Shown in pieces: positions 18,181 to 27,132 of a stretch of 64,000 nucleotides of DNA (positions are counted from its first letter, which is position 1; each line of letters opens with the position of its first letter). Source of the DNA: JAGVIE01 sp964520905. GTDB lineage: Bacteria; Bacteroidota; Ignavibacteria; UBA10030; SZUA-254. The notes below the pieces were generated by a model, which had not been told where the DNA came from, made no database searches, and was given only the letters and a program-made list of their open reading frames with translations. Location: NCBI GenBank assembly GCA_964520905.1, contig CAZFQL010000005.1, positions 124,001-188,000 of the forward strand, in the 5' to 3' direction. The translations under genes and the position numbers were made by a program.

Positions 18181-18295
18181 TTCCGCCAGAAAAACGGCGG
18201 ATAAAGGTTTGAGCCGGTCTCTCAGCCGGAGGCTGATGCGCCTCTGGCGCAGAAAACCGGTGTGATGTTTGCTCCATCGATAGTTCTGAGTTGAT
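18166..18295 (+). pseudogene. tRNA-Ser(CGA) pseudogene interrupted by palindromes
   Basis: It begins with the intact tRNA's first 15 bases. A 20-base palindrome (TCCGCC...GGCGGA, 18182-18201) then interrupts the D-loop. The sequence resumes as GAGCCGGTCTC, is broken by exactly 30 bases (18222-18251), and resumes as GAAAACCGGTGT. The 30 bases are two abutting perfect 15-mers, TCAGCC-GGA-GGCTGA and TGCGCC-TCT-GGCGCA. They lie between the first and second anticodon bases. The T-arm and acceptor 3' side are lost, so it cannot fold as a functional tRNA. Confidence 0.7.
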
Positions 18296-18329
18296 GGCTC
18301 ATCCGCTTCAGAAGGTTAAAGCGGTAATG

Positions 18330-18382
18330 TTATTTTTTACTTTTTATTTTTGCATTTTGCATTGTTCGGAGAGGTGTCTGAG
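18330..18382 (+). repeat. 53-bp direct repeat, copy 2
   Basis: The second copy of the repeat at 18128-18180. It includes the first 15 bases of the intact tRNA-Ser and its T-rich upstream region, which may carry the tRNA promoter. Confidence 0.85.
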
Positions 18383-18455
18383 TGGTTGAAAGAGCCGGTC
18401 TCGAAAACCGGTGTAGGCTTTATGTCTATCGAGAGTTCGAATCTCTCCCTCTCCG
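18368..18455 (+). tRNA. tRNA-Ser(CGA)
   Basis: An 88-base class II tRNA. Acceptor stem GGAGAGG (18368-18374) pairs with CCTCTCC (18448-18454), with discriminator G. D-arm TCT...AGA includes GTGGTTGA. Anticodon stem CCGGT/ACCGG has loop CTCGAAA, so the anticodon is CGA (serine, codon UCG). A long variable arm and T-arm GAGAG-TTCGAAT-CTCTC are present. The 3' CCA is not encoded (GCAAGT follows). Degenerate copies lie immediately upstream. Confidence 0.96.
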
Positions 18456-18599
18456 CAAGTGAGTTCAGGTCTTAAACCTAAGGTGCATCCATCTGTTGAA
18501 GTATCCGCCTATAATTTATATCCAATCTCTCATTCTGCTGTTATCAATTGCGGAATTGCACCGTCTTTTTTTCTCTATTGATATTCAAAAAGATATTGC

Positions 18600-19313
18600 A
18601 TGGAACTAGAGAATAAATTATTATCAAGCATTCTCAAAACGGATGCGTGCGTCAAAGGAGCGTGGATCGGCATCACCTGGACTGCGATTGAATCCAGATT
18701 CATGGGAATGAGTCATACATATCAAACATCCGAAAGAATTGATATTGAGAAAGCCGGGGAGCTTACTCTATGTACAGCCGCAGAATTAGCAAAACGCATT
18801 CTCTCGTGGAAACCGCTCGAAGCGTCTATTGGTGTTGCGGCAATCAATTCGCTGATAGAACCGAAAGGTAAAAGAGGTAACGTTAAAAAATTTATCCTGA
18901 AGAAAGCACGCGGCAAAGTGGTAACGATGATCGGTCGATTTCCATTCTTCGATGAGATTGCCTCGGTCGCACGGAAGGCATATCTGATTGAGATCGATCC
19001 GGTCGGCGATGAATTACCTGTGTTTGCATGTGAAGAAATACTGCCCCAATCCGAGATCAACTTAATTACCGGAACTTCACTAATCAATCATTCCCTCCAA
19101 CGCTTACTACAGATCGGAAGCAATGGATATAATGTGGTATTGGGACCCTCGACGCCGCTCTCACCGGTGCTGTTTGAGTTTGGCGCCGATGTTCTTGCCG
19201 GAGTAAAAGTCACCGATCCGAAAGAAGTTTCCAGATGTATCATGCAAGGCGTGAGGAAGGCAAAAATGCTTCGAGGAGTAGAGCCGGTGTGCTTGTTTAA
19301 GAAATCCGGCTGA
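18600..19313 (+). CDS. DUF364 (DUF4213-DUF364) Rossmann-like protein
   Basis: 237 residues matching the DUF4213 N-terminal and DUF364 C-terminal arrangement. CTAAELAKRILSWKPLEASIGVAAINS ends the first part. The second part contains VVTMIGRFPFFDEI, YLIEIDPVGDELP, EILPQSEINLITGTSLINHSLQRLL and the GPSTPLSPVLFEFGADVLAG turn. The family is described as a putative heavy-metal chelation domain and often lies near metal transport genes. No such neighbour is seen here, so the ligand is unknown. The start at 18600 has no clear Shine-Dalgarno. It is a single-gene unit 145 bases after the tRNA. Confidence 0.75.
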   Translation: MELENKLLSSILKTDACVKGAWIGITWTAIESRFMGMSHTYQTSERIDIEKAGELTLCTAAELAKRILSWKPLEASIGVAAINSLIEPKGKRGNVKKFILKKARGKVVTMIGRFPFFDEIASVARKAYLIEIDPVGDELPVFACEEILPQSEINLITGTSLINHSLQRLLQIGSNGYNVVLGPSTPLSPVLFEFGADVLAGVKVTDPKEVSRCIMQGVRKAKMLRGVEPVCLFKKSG

Positions 19314-19518
19314 GCAGGGATGCAATACATTGCAGTAAAATTATTTATTGATAATTTAGCATGAAATTAGTATCTTTCAGTAATTTGAAACACTAAAAAT
19401 TCCTTTAAATCTCTTCATTCCTATAATTGTAGAGGAATATTTTGCCGGAGAGTAATCAAAAGCAGATTATTCTTACGGTCATCATGTATAAATATACAAA
19501 CATATCAGTAGGATGCCG

Positions 19519-21144
19519 ATGAAAAACTTATTTCGAGCTATTCTTCTTTCCTTTTTCGTCATCTCAGCTTGCAGTGCGCGTGTTGGAGATGTTCTTAAAA
19601 TTATCAAGACCCCCGGTTCACTTCCGACAGGTTTAGCGTTCGATGGTAAGAATTTGTGGATCGCTGATGCAGGCACAGATAAAATTTATAAAATAAATCC
19701 TGAAACCGGAGAAATCATCTCGAGTTTCGATTCCCCGGGATTCCGTCCTGAAGGATTGGCATGGGATGGAAAATATCTCTGGCATATAGATTCGGGGGAA
19801 AAGTATATATATCAAATTGATCCTTCGAATGGCAAAGCATTGAGAGTTTTGGAATCTAATAGTCCGAATCCACGCGACATTGCCTGGGATGGTCAGTATA
19901 TCTGGATTGTAGATTTCAAAGCCGACATTGTATTAAAAATTTCTCCCGTTGACGGCATGATGGTACAATCTTTTGCGTCTCCTTCCGCTGAACCAACAGG
20001 CATAACATTCGACGGTAAATATTTATGGATAGCGGATCGCGGTACCGACCGAATTTATCTTGTGAATCCTGCCGATGGTATTTGTCTTTCTTCACTTCGT
20101 TCCTACGGACCATTTCCATACGGGTTAGCATGGGCTGACGGATATCTTTGGAATGTCGATTATGAAAATAAAGAGATATACAAAATCGATGTGCTAAGCA
20201 AAGATATTCTCACAAAGTGGGATGAGAAAGAATTATCGCTCCAATTTACAAAAGAATTTCGTAATTATGGACCGGGTACTGTAAAGACGCTGGATATATA
20301 TCTTCCAATTCCCGAGAACCGGGATAATCAAACGTTACTGAGCGACGTTGAGTTTTATCCAAAAGCAAACGAAGTAATCGAAGATGAATGGGGACAAAAG
20401 ATATCCCATTTCCATTTCGATAATCTTGAAGGATACCGTATCGTAAAACCTGCTTGGGAAGTCAAGGCGAAGATTTGTGCAATCGAGTATTTTATATATC
20501 CCGATAAAGTGGGAAATCTTGCCGACATTCCGGCTGTCATTAAGGAAAAATATTTAAAGGATGGCGACAAATATCTGATCCACGATTCGTATATCAAAGA
20601 GCTATCGCAGAAGATCGCAGGTAGTGAGACAAATCCGTACTGGATTGCCCGTAAAGTTTATGAATACCTTACGAACAATTTAAGCTACAACCTAAAGCCT
20701 GTCGGCGGATGGAATCCCGCCCCGACTGTCCTGAAGCGCGGCACAGCATCGTGTTCGGAATATAGTTATTCGATGATCGCACTTTGCCGTGCACTCGGCG
20801 TACCTGTTCGGTACGTCGGCGCAATAAGTTTGCGCGGTGATGATGCGAGTTACGATGATGTCTTCCACCGCTGGACTGAAGTGTATTTACCGCCATACGA
20901 ATGGATTCCCTTCGATGCGAATAAAGGCGATCAGGATACACCCGGTGGAAAAGTAACGGGTTTAGGGAATGTAGATGCAAGATATATCATCACGACCGAG
21001 AACGGCGGCGGTGATAAATATTTGTGGTTCGGTTACAATTACGGTTTCACATGGACATCGGAAGGTAAATGCAGGATATCCGAAGATAGTTATGGTGTGT
21101 GGTCTCCGTTAGACGAAAAAAAATATCATAAACCGCTAAAGTAA
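19519..21144 (+). CDS. Lipoprotein with Vgb-like beta-propeller and transglutaminase-like protease domain
   Basis: 541 residues. LSFFVISAC is a lipobox, so the protein should be lipid-anchored. Residues about 30-235 contain five repeats near 43 residues long with the pattern P-x-G-L/I-A-W/F-D-G-K-Y-L-W-I-A/V-D, a YVTN/Vgb-type propeller. Residues about 250-540 form a transglutaminase-like domain with the triad Cys in RGTASCSEYS, His in VFHRWTEVY and Asp in WIPFDANKG. It may act as a cysteine protease or a protein/peptidoglycan cross-linker docked by the propeller; the substrate is unknown. An in-frame ATG at 19513 exists, but 19519 is better spaced from AGGA. It stands alone, followed by the sugar cluster. 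Confidence 0.82.
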   Translation: MKNLFRAILLSFFVISACSARVGDVLKIIKTPGSLPTGLAFDGKNLWIADAGTDKIYKINPETGEIISSFDSPGFRPEGLAWDGKYLWHIDSGEKYIYQIDPSNGKALRVLESNSPNPRDIAWDGQYIWIVDFKADIVLKISPVDGMMVQSFASPSAEPTGITFDGKYLWIADRGTDRIYLVNPADGICLSSLRSYGPFPYGLAWADGYLWNVDYENKEIYKIDVLSKDILTKWDEKELSLQFTKEFRNYGPGTVKTLDIYLPIPENRDNQTLLSDVEFYPKANEVIEDEWGQKISHFHFDNLEGYRIVKPAWEVKAKICAIEYFIYPDKVGNLADIPAVIKEKYLKDGDKYLIHDSYIKELSQKIAGSETNPYWIARKVYEYLTNNLSYNLKPVGGWNPAPTVLKRGTASCSEYSYSMIALCRALGVPVRYVGAISLRGDDASYDDVFHRWTEVYLPPYEWIPFDANKGDQDTPGGKVTGLGNVDARYIITTENGGGDKYLWFGYNYGFTWTSEGKCRISEDSYGVWSPLDEKKYHKPLK

Positions 21145-21185
21145 TTTGTTTAATCATCAATTTTTCACAATCATTAAATTTAATT

Positions 21186-22307
21186 ATGAAAGTACCCCTC
21201 GCAGATTTAAAAGTGCAGTATCAAACTATCAAACCTGAAATCGATTCAGCGATTCAAAACGTCATCGAGAATACACAATTTATTCTTGGTAAAGCTGTCA
21301 GCGATTTTGAACAAAGTTTCGCTCTGTCGCACCAGGTGAAACACTGCATCGCTGTCGGTTCCGGTACCGATGCCCTTCATGCCGCATTATGGGCGATTGG
21401 TGTCGGTGAAGGTGATGCGGTTGTTACTTCTCCTTTCACATTTATTGCAACAGTGGAAGCGATTTCACTCACCGGAGCCCAGCCGCTTTTCGTTGATATC
21501 GATCCTCGTACATATACGATTGATCCCGCAGGGTTGGAAAAACTATTAAAGTCATCTAATTCAAAAAAGATCAAAGCGGTAATTCCGGTCCATCTTTACG
21601 GTCAACCCGCCGATATGGAAGCGATCGGGAAGTTATCCGAGGAATATAATTTCGCAATAATCGAAGATGCGGCACAATCGCATTTGGCAAAGTTCGGTGG
21701 TAAATTTGTCGGAAACTTTGGTAAGGCGGCATGTTTCAGTTTTTATCCCGGGAAAAATTTAGGTGCATACGGCGAAGCGGGCGGTATATTAACTAATGAC
21801 GATGCTCTTGCAAAAAAATTACGTCAGCTTCGAGATCATGGACAATCGGAAAAATACAAACACGAATTTTGGGGTCATAACTACCGGATGGATGGAATCC
21901 AGGGCGCTGTGCTCGGAGTCAAATTGAAGCATCTTCAAGAGTGGACAGAACGTCGGCGGTCAATTGCTGAAGTGTACAAGAAACATCTTTTAGGGGTTGG
22001 TGATTTGGTTCTTCCATTTGAATCTCAGAAAGCGTATCATGTGTTTCATGTCTTTGGCCTGCGAACAAAACACAGATCGAAGCTCCAGCAATACCTGTCG
22101 GATCATGGTATAGGCACCGCACTTCATTATCCGATCCCTCTTCATTTCCAGCAAGCTTACCTGCATCTTGGATATAAGCAAGGTGATTTTCCAGTAAGTG
22201 AAGCGATGGCAGAAGAATGTATCTCTTTGCCCTTGTATCCAGAAATTACCGCTGAGCAAATCGATTATGTTATCTCTAATGTGAAATCGTTTTTTCAGTT
22301 TACCTGA
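21186..22307 (+). CDS. DegT/DnrJ/EryC1/StrS family sugar aminotransferase
   Basis: 373 residues, the normal length for PLP-dependent sensitive-to-sugar-nucleotide aminotransferases. Hallmarks are VPLADLKVQY at the start, GSGTDALHAAL, TSPFTFIATVEAI, EDAAQSH, the Schiff-base lysine in SFYPGKNLGAYGEAG near residue 190, and GHNYRMDGIQGAVL. It should transfer an amino group to a keto-sugar nucleotide. The next genes, ugd and a UXS-like decarboxylase, supply UDP-glucuronate and UDP-pentose. So a UDP-linked amino sugar for surface polysaccharide is plausible, but the exact 3- or 4-keto substrate cannot be read. Confidence 0.9.
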   Translation: MKVPLADLKVQYQTIKPEIDSAIQNVIENTQFILGKAVSDFEQSFALSHQVKHCIAVGSGTDALHAALWAIGVGEGDAVVTSPFTFIATVEAISLTGAQPLFVDIDPRTYTIDPAGLEKLLKSSNSKKIKAVIPVHLYGQPADMEAIGKLSEEYNFAIIEDAAQSHLAKFGGKFVGNFGKAACFSFYPGKNLGAYGEAGGILTNDDALAKKLRQLRDHGQSEKYKHEFWGHNYRMDGIQGAVLGVKLKHLQEWTERRRSIAEVYKKHLLGVGDLVLPFESQKAYHVFHVFGLRTKHRSKLQQYLSDHGIGTALHYPIPLHFQQAYLHLGYKQGDFPVSEAMAEECISLPLYPEITAEQIDYVISNVKSFFQFT

Positions 22308-22398
22308 TATCATCGATTGATAATTCGGTGAAATATTTATATACTTAACACTGAAGTTTTTTTGGAAATCAATTAATAACACACTAAAAGGAAATTCA

Positions 22399-23700
22399 AT
22401 GAAAATAAGCGTTATTGGAACCGGTTATGTCGGATTAGTGGTGGGAACATGTTTTGCGGAAACCGGCAACGATGTAATTTGCGCGGATATCGATGAGAGA
22501 AAAATTAAAATGCTTCGGAAATCAAAATCTCCCATCTATGAACCCGGATTAGAGGAATTGATCAAGAAGAATATTCATGAGAAGCGTTTGACTTTTACAA
22601 CTAATATCAAACAAACTATCAAATCCACCGAAGTAATTTTCTTAGCGCTTCCGACTCCACCTATGGAAGACGGCTCTGCCGATCTCCAGCATGTTCTCAC
22701 TGTTGCGAAGCAAATCGGACAATCGATAAACGGGTACAAGGTGGTAGTTAATAAAAGCACAGTGCCGGTTGGGACCACTGATAAGGTACGTGAAGCCATT
22801 TCAAAATACACGAAGATTGAGTTTGATGTCGTTTCCAATCCTGAATTTCTAAAAGAAGGCGCGGCGGTCATGGATTTCCTGAAGCCAGATAGAATTGTTG
22901 TCGGTACGAGAAGTCCGCGGGCGAAAAAAGTAATGGAGGATTTATACGCGCCGTTTATTCGTACCGGAAATCCGTTTATCGTGATGGATGAGCGGAGTTC
23001 AGAACTAACGAAGTATGCGGCAAACTCGATGCTGGCAACAAAGATATCTTTTATGAACGAAGTTGCAAATCTCTGTGAACGTGTGGGCGCTGATGTTGAG
23101 ATGGTTAGGAAAGGCGTCGGCAGCGATCCGCGTGTAGGACCGCAATTCCTCTTTGCAGGGGTTGGGTACGGTGGTTCATGTTTCCCAAAGGATGTGAGTG
23201 CCCTCGTTAAAACATCCGAAGAATACAAGTACAATTTTAAAATTCTGAACTCGGTTATTGATGTCAATAAAAATCAGCGTTTATTATTCACGAAAAAGAT
23301 TCTCGGTTACTTCAAAAATAAACTCCGGAAAAAACAGATCGCTGTTTGGGGATTGTCGTTCAAGCCGAACACCGACGATATGAGAGAAGCGCCGGCTATT
23401 ACGATCATTAAGGAATTATTGAAACACGGCGCTGTAGTCCGTGCATACGACCCCGTTGCGATAGAAGAGGCAAAGCGTCATCTCGGGAATTCCATCAAAT
23501 ACGCCAAAACAGATTATGAAGCCCTTAAAGGCGCGGATGCTCTGGTAGTGGTGACTGAGTGGCATGAGTTCCGTCGTCCTGATTTCGAGAAAATGAAAAA
23601 ATTGATGGCAGGACATGTTGTATTCGATGGCAGAAATATTTACGATCCTGCTGAAATGAGATCGTTGGGATTTGAATATTTCGGCATTGGAAGAGTATAA
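22399..23700 (+). CDS. ugd: UDP-glucose 6-dehydrogenase
   Basis: 433 residues, standard for the family that oxidises UDP-glucose to UDP-glucuronate with two NAD. The N-terminal Rossmann motif is GTGYVGLVVGTCFAETG. A central helix carries the domain and the catalytic Cys sits in GVGYGGSCFPKDV near residue 260. The C-terminal UDP-binding domain includes WGLSFKPNTDDMREAP. AAAAGGA precedes the ATG. It lies between an aminotransferase and a UDP-glucuronate decarboxylase, fitting a UDP-pentose route. Confidence 0.95.
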   Translation: MKISVIGTGYVGLVVGTCFAETGNDVICADIDERKIKMLRKSKSPIYEPGLEELIKKNIHEKRLTFTTNIKQTIKSTEVIFLALPTPPMEDGSADLQHVLTVAKQIGQSINGYKVVVNKSTVPVGTTDKVREAISKYTKIEFDVVSNPEFLKEGAAVMDFLKPDRIVVGTRSPRAKKVMEDLYAPFIRTGNPFIVMDERSSELTKYAANSMLATKISFMNEVANLCERVGADVEMVRKGVGSDPRVGPQFLFAGVGYGGSCFPKDVSALVKTSEEYKYNFKILNSVIDVNKNQRLLFTKKILGYFKNKLRKKQIAVWGLSFKPNTDDMREAPAITIIKELLKHGAVVRAYDPVAIEEAKRHLGNSIKYAKTDYEALKGADALVVVTEWHEFRRPDFEKMKKLMAGHVVFDGRNIYDPAEMRSLGFEYFGIGRV

Positions 23701-23742
23701 AATGATTGAAAATAAATACGCAATCTTATTCGTTAATTGAAA

Positions 23743-24714
23743 ATGAAAACATCCGATAAAAAAATAGTCTCAGTTGTAACAGGTGGTGCGGGCTTTCTTG
23801 GTTCGCACCTATGCGACCGTCTCCTCTCTGAAGGACATCATGTAGTCTGCATAGATAATCTAATAACAGGTGATACTGCAAATATCGCTCATCTTTTTGG
23901 TAATGAAAGATTCCGGTTCGTGAAGCACGATGTCACTAACTATATCTTCATAGATGGACCGGTACATAATGTACTTCATTTTGCTTCGCCTGCAAGCCCG
24001 ATCGATTACCTGAAACTGCCAATCCAGACTCTGAAAGTCGGATCGCTTGGAACACATAAAGCTCTCGGTCTTGCGATGGAAAAGAAAGCGCGGTTTCTGA
24101 TCGCATCTACATCCGAAGTATACGGGGATCCGCTGGTACATCCACAGCCCGAATCCTACTGGGGGAATGTAAACCCGATCGGCTCGCGCGGTGTTTATGA
24201 TGAAGCAAAACGCTTCTCCGAGGCGATGACAATGGCTTATCAACGCTATCACGGTGTTGAGACAAGAATTGTCCGCATCTTCAACACGTACGGACCGCGG
24301 ATGCGGATAAATGACGGTCGGGCAATCCCTGCCTTCATGTCTCAGGCGCTTCGCGGTGAAGATATTACCGTTTTCGGTGACGGCAGCCAGACCAGAAGCG
24401 TATGTTATGTCAGCGATCTGATCGATGGTATTTACCGGCTTCTGATGTCGGATATCGCGGATCCGGTCAATATCGGCAATCCGGATGAAATACCGATGCT
24501 TCAGCTTGCAAAGGAAATTCTACAGTTAACCGGAAGTAAAAGTAAAATTATTTTCAAAGATCTGCCGGAAGACGATCCAAAAATCCGACAACCAGATATT
24601 TCAAAAGCTCGAAAATATCTTGGTTGGGAAGCGAAGGTCAACCGAATGGAAGGATTAAAAATGACGCTTGAGTATTTCCGGAAGAAAATTCTCTCTTCCG
24701 ATTCTTCTACATAA
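23743..24714 (+). CDS. UDP-glucuronate decarboxylase (UXS-like)
   Basis: 323 residues, an extended SDR enzyme. GGAGFLGSHL is the NAD-binding turn, HFASPASPIDY is diagnostic of the UXS group, STSEVYGDP and the catalytic YDEAK pair (Tyr, Lys) follow, and NTYGPRM lies further on. UXS decarboxylates UDP-glucuronate to UDP-xylose via a keto intermediate, directly using the product of the preceding ugd. An in-frame TTG six bases upstream extends the frame; the ATG at 23743 is preferred. DUF2279 follows within 12 bases, on the same strand. Confidence 0.93.
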   Translation: MKTSDKKIVSVVTGGAGFLGSHLCDRLLSEGHHVVCIDNLITGDTANIAHLFGNERFRFVKHDVTNYIFIDGPVHNVLHFASPASPIDYLKLPIQTLKVGSLGTHKALGLAMEKKARFLIASTSEVYGDPLVHPQPESYWGNVNPIGSRGVYDEAKRFSEAMTMAYQRYHGVETRIVRIFNTYGPRMRINDGRAIPAFMSQALRGEDITVFGDGSQTRSVCYVSDLIDGIYRLLMSDIADPVNIGNPDEIPMLQLAKEILQLTGSKSKIIFKDLPEDDPKIRQPDISKARKYLGWEAKVNRMEGLKMTLEYFRKKILSSDSST

Positions 24715-24726
24715 AATTTCAAAACA

Positions 24727-25692
24727 GTGTTAAGAATCGCAGTTAAACTTGTACTATTGTCAGTTTCTATTCTTTCCTTTTCAAACGCTCAGACAGTTGA
24801 GAAACTATCGGATGATAGATTGTTCTCTTTGGATGTTGTTTCAGATCATTTCAATCAAATGTGTCGTACAGATGATTCCATCGTTGTTTCAACAGTCGCA
24901 CAAGAACATCAGATTAATTATACCCGTCTGACTTTGGTTAGTGGGACCCTGTTGACTTCAATGGTTGCAATTCATGTTTACCAGCAGAATGGCTGGTGGA
25001 GGAATAATCGTGCACCATTTCATTTTCAAGAAGACTTGGTTTATGGAATGGGTGTCGATAAAATCGGGCATTTTTACGGAGGATATCTTCTCGGATTTGT
25101 GATGAGTAAATCGCTTGAGTGGGCAGAGGTTCCTGAAAAGAGTGCGCTCTGGTTTGGGGCAGGTGGGAGTCTGCTGTTTCAATCGTATGTTGAAATTGAA
25201 GATGGATTTTCTAAATGGGGATTCGATCGTGTCGATTGGTTGTCTGATTTGGGTGGTGCGGCTTGGCTGCCTTTGCGTTATTATTTTCCATATCTCCAAA
25301 ATTTCGATCTCAAGTTGAGTTACCATCCGTCGGATTTGCTCGGCAATCCGGGCGGTATCGGATTTCGAGGACAGAAGCATCTGATGATGGATGATTATGA
25401 GGGACAAACAATGTGGATGAGCGTTAAAGTTAAAAATCTTCTTCCAGCGAGTGTGGAAAAATATTGGCCCCAATTTCTTTGTCTTTCACTCGGTTATGGC
25501 GCCCGCGATGTTGCCGGCGCGCATCCGCATCGGGTATACTTACTTGCGCCCGATCTGGATATGACGAAGATTATTCCCGGTAATACTTCGTTTCTCAAAA
25601 CTTTGGGCGAAGCGCTCAACTTTATTCATTTCCCTATGCCGGCGGTTCAGTTCTCTTCAAATAAAACGATCTGGTATGGTTTGTATTTTTAA
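24727..25692 (+). CDS. DUF2279 family exported protein
   Basis: 321 residues, starting at a GTG and carrying an N-terminal hydrophobic signal (LVLLSVSILSFSNAQ). The middle contains the DUF2279 pattern: DKIGHFYGGYLLGFVMSKSL, then SLLFQSYVEIEDGFSKWGFDRVDWLSDLGGA, with conserved His, Glu and Asp residues suggestive of a membrane-embedded active site. The family is described as a predicted lipoprotein or membrane protein (YfiM-like) of unknown role. The C-terminal half is unusually long for the family. It may be cotranscribed with UXS upstream and mntP downstream (9 bases). Confidence 0.7.
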   Translation: MLRIAVKLVLLSVSILSFSNAQTVEKLSDDRLFSLDVVSDHFNQMCRTDDSIVVSTVAQEHQINYTRLTLVSGTLLTSMVAIHVYQQNGWWRNNRAPFHFQEDLVYGMGVDKIGHFYGGYLLGFVMSKSLEWAEVPEKSALWFGAGGSLLFQSYVEIEDGFSKWGFDRVDWLSDLGGAAWLPLRYYFPYLQNFDLKLSYHPSDLLGNPGGIGFRGQKHLMMDDYEGQTMWMSVKVKNLLPASVEKYWPQFLCLSLGYGARDVAGAHPHRVYLLAPDLDMTKIIPGNTSFLKTLGEALNFIHFPMPAVQFSSNKTIWYGLYF

Positions 25693-25701
25693 TTTATTCC
25701 A

Positions 25702-26265
25702 ATGGATCTAATTACAATTTTATTGATCGCTATCGGCTTATCGATGGATGCTGTCGCTATTGCGATCAGTCTCGGGTTGACTATCAGATCTTTAAAGATT
25801 CATAACGGTCTTGTGATCGGGATTTTCTTCGGTACATTCCAGGCAATCATGCCGGTTATCGGTTGGGCTGCAGGGCGCAGCTTAAGGGATTTGATAGTCG
25901 GGGTTGATCATTGGATAGTATTCGGGTTGCTGGTGCTTATCGGATCCAAAATGATTTATGAATCACTGAAAATAAAATCTACTGAAAAAGATATTCCGCA
26001 GTTAAGTATTTATTTACTCCTGATGCTGTCGATAGCAACGAGTATCGACGCATTGGCTATCGGTGTAAGCTTCGCATTCCTTGATATAGCAATCATCTAT
26101 CCGGTTATCATAATTGGATTTGTGACATTTCTTCTATCGTTTTTAGCTGTAGGATTAGGAAAACATTTAGGGTATTTATTTTCCCGCAAGATTGAAATTA
26201 TTGGCGGAATAATCCTTATCGGGATCGGATTGAAAATATTATTCGAGCATATAGGATTCCTTTGA
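25702..26265 (+). CDS. mntP: Manganese efflux pump MntP
   Basis: 187 residues with six predicted membrane helices arranged as two three-helix repeats. GLSMDAVAIAISLGL in helix 1 and TSIDALAIGVSFAFL in helix 4 are the paired D-A motifs of MntP, which exports Mn(II). The length matches the family. No mntP riboswitch-like leader is possible here because the gene starts 9 bases after DUF2279. It is read from the same transcript as the upstream genes or from a promoter inside DUF2279. Confidence 0.9.
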   Translation: MDLITILLIAIGLSMDAVAIAISLGLTIRSLKIHNGLVIGIFFGTFQAIMPVIGWAAGRSLRDLIVGVDHWIVFGLLVLIGSKMIYESLKIKSTEKDIPQLSIYLLLMLSIATSIDALAIGVSFAFLDIAIIYPVIIIGFVTFLLSFLAVGLGKHLGYLFSRKIEIIGGIILIGIGLKILFEHIGFL

Positions 26266-26382
26266 TGCTATAGCAGGATCGGCGCTGATTCTATATTTAA
26301 TGTCCGATCTCTGTTTAGATGAAACTTCCTGCCGTAAATTCTTGTTTTCATGACAGTATAACTTATTTCTTCAAGAATATTA

Positions 26383-27048
26383 ATGAAAAGATATATCAAA
26401 TTGGCAGCTTTTAGTTTTATAGTCATAACTCTATTTTTAATGGTCTTGTTATCGCAACAAAAAAATAATGGGGAAAAAACAACAATGACGAATTTAACTT
26501 CTAATGTTCCGCTCGATACCGCTACTTTCGGGGCGGGATGCTTTTGGTGTGTTGAAGCTATATTTCAGAAACTTGATGGTGTTGTATCGGTGAGTTCCGG
26601 ATATTCTGGGGGTCATACCAAGAATCCATCTTACGAAGATGTTTGTTCCGGTGAAACCGGTCATGCGGAAGTATGCCAGATAGCATATGATCCAAAAAAA
26701 ATATCGTATGATGAATTGTTGGAAGCATTCTGGATGAGTCATGATCCGACTACGATGAATCAGCAGGGTGCAGATGTCGGTACGCAGTATCGCTCTGCGA
26801 TCTTCTATCATAACGAAAAACAGAAAGAGCTTGCCGAAGCTTATAAAAAGAAATTAAACGATGAACATGCATTCGATAATCCCGTTATAACGGAGATAAG
26901 TCCCTTCAAGGAGTTTTACAAGGCGGAAAATTATCACCAGAATTATTTCAACGAAAATTCCAATAAGCCATACTGCATGTTAGTAATTCGACCCAAGCTG
27001 GAAAAATTCGAGAAAGTATTCAATGCAAAAGTCAAAATTAAAAAGTAA
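26383..27048 (+). CDS. msrA: Membrane-anchored or exported peptide methionine sulfoxide reductase MsrA
   Basis: 221 residues. An N-terminal hydrophobic segment (KLAAFSFIVITLFLMVLLSQQ) precedes the MsrA domain, so it acts outside the cytoplasm. The domain has the catalytic GAGCFWCVE, YSGGHTKNPSYEDVCSGETGHAE, and QYRSAIFYH. Cys in GCFWC attacks methionine-S-sulfoxide. The extra Cys in the family's recycling tail is not obvious. The gene precedes three peroxiredoxins, giving an oxidative-damage block, although a 200-base gap separates them. Confidence 0.93.
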   Translation: MKRYIKLAAFSFIVITLFLMVLLSQQKNNGEKTTMTNLTSNVPLDTATFGAGCFWCVEAIFQKLDGVVSVSSGYSGGHTKNPSYEDVCSGETGHAEVCQIAYDPKKISYDELLEAFWMSHDPTTMNQQGADVGTQYRSAIFYHNEKQKELAEAYKKKLNDEHAFDNPVITEISPFKEFYKAENYHQNYFNENSNKPYCMLVIRPKLEKFEKVFNAKVKIKK

Positions 27049-27132
27049 AAAATAAATTGTACTATCTCCGAATATTGTATGTAGGTTTTGCATTTCAATC
27101 AGGGAATTCATATTTTTAAATCAGAAAATTTG

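Noticed and set aside
18222..18251. Group I or archaeal-type tRNA intron
   Set aside because: Too short and purely palindromic, and the same copy lacks its T-arm and acceptor, so it is a pseudogene.
18128..18382. 53-base repeats 202 apart as a CRISPR array
   Set aside because: Only two copies; both carry tRNA-Ser sequence, so they are a tRNA gene duplication.
25693..25701. Manganese riboswitch (yybP-ykoY) before mntP
   Set aside because: Only 9 bases separate mntP from the preceding gene, with no room for a leader.
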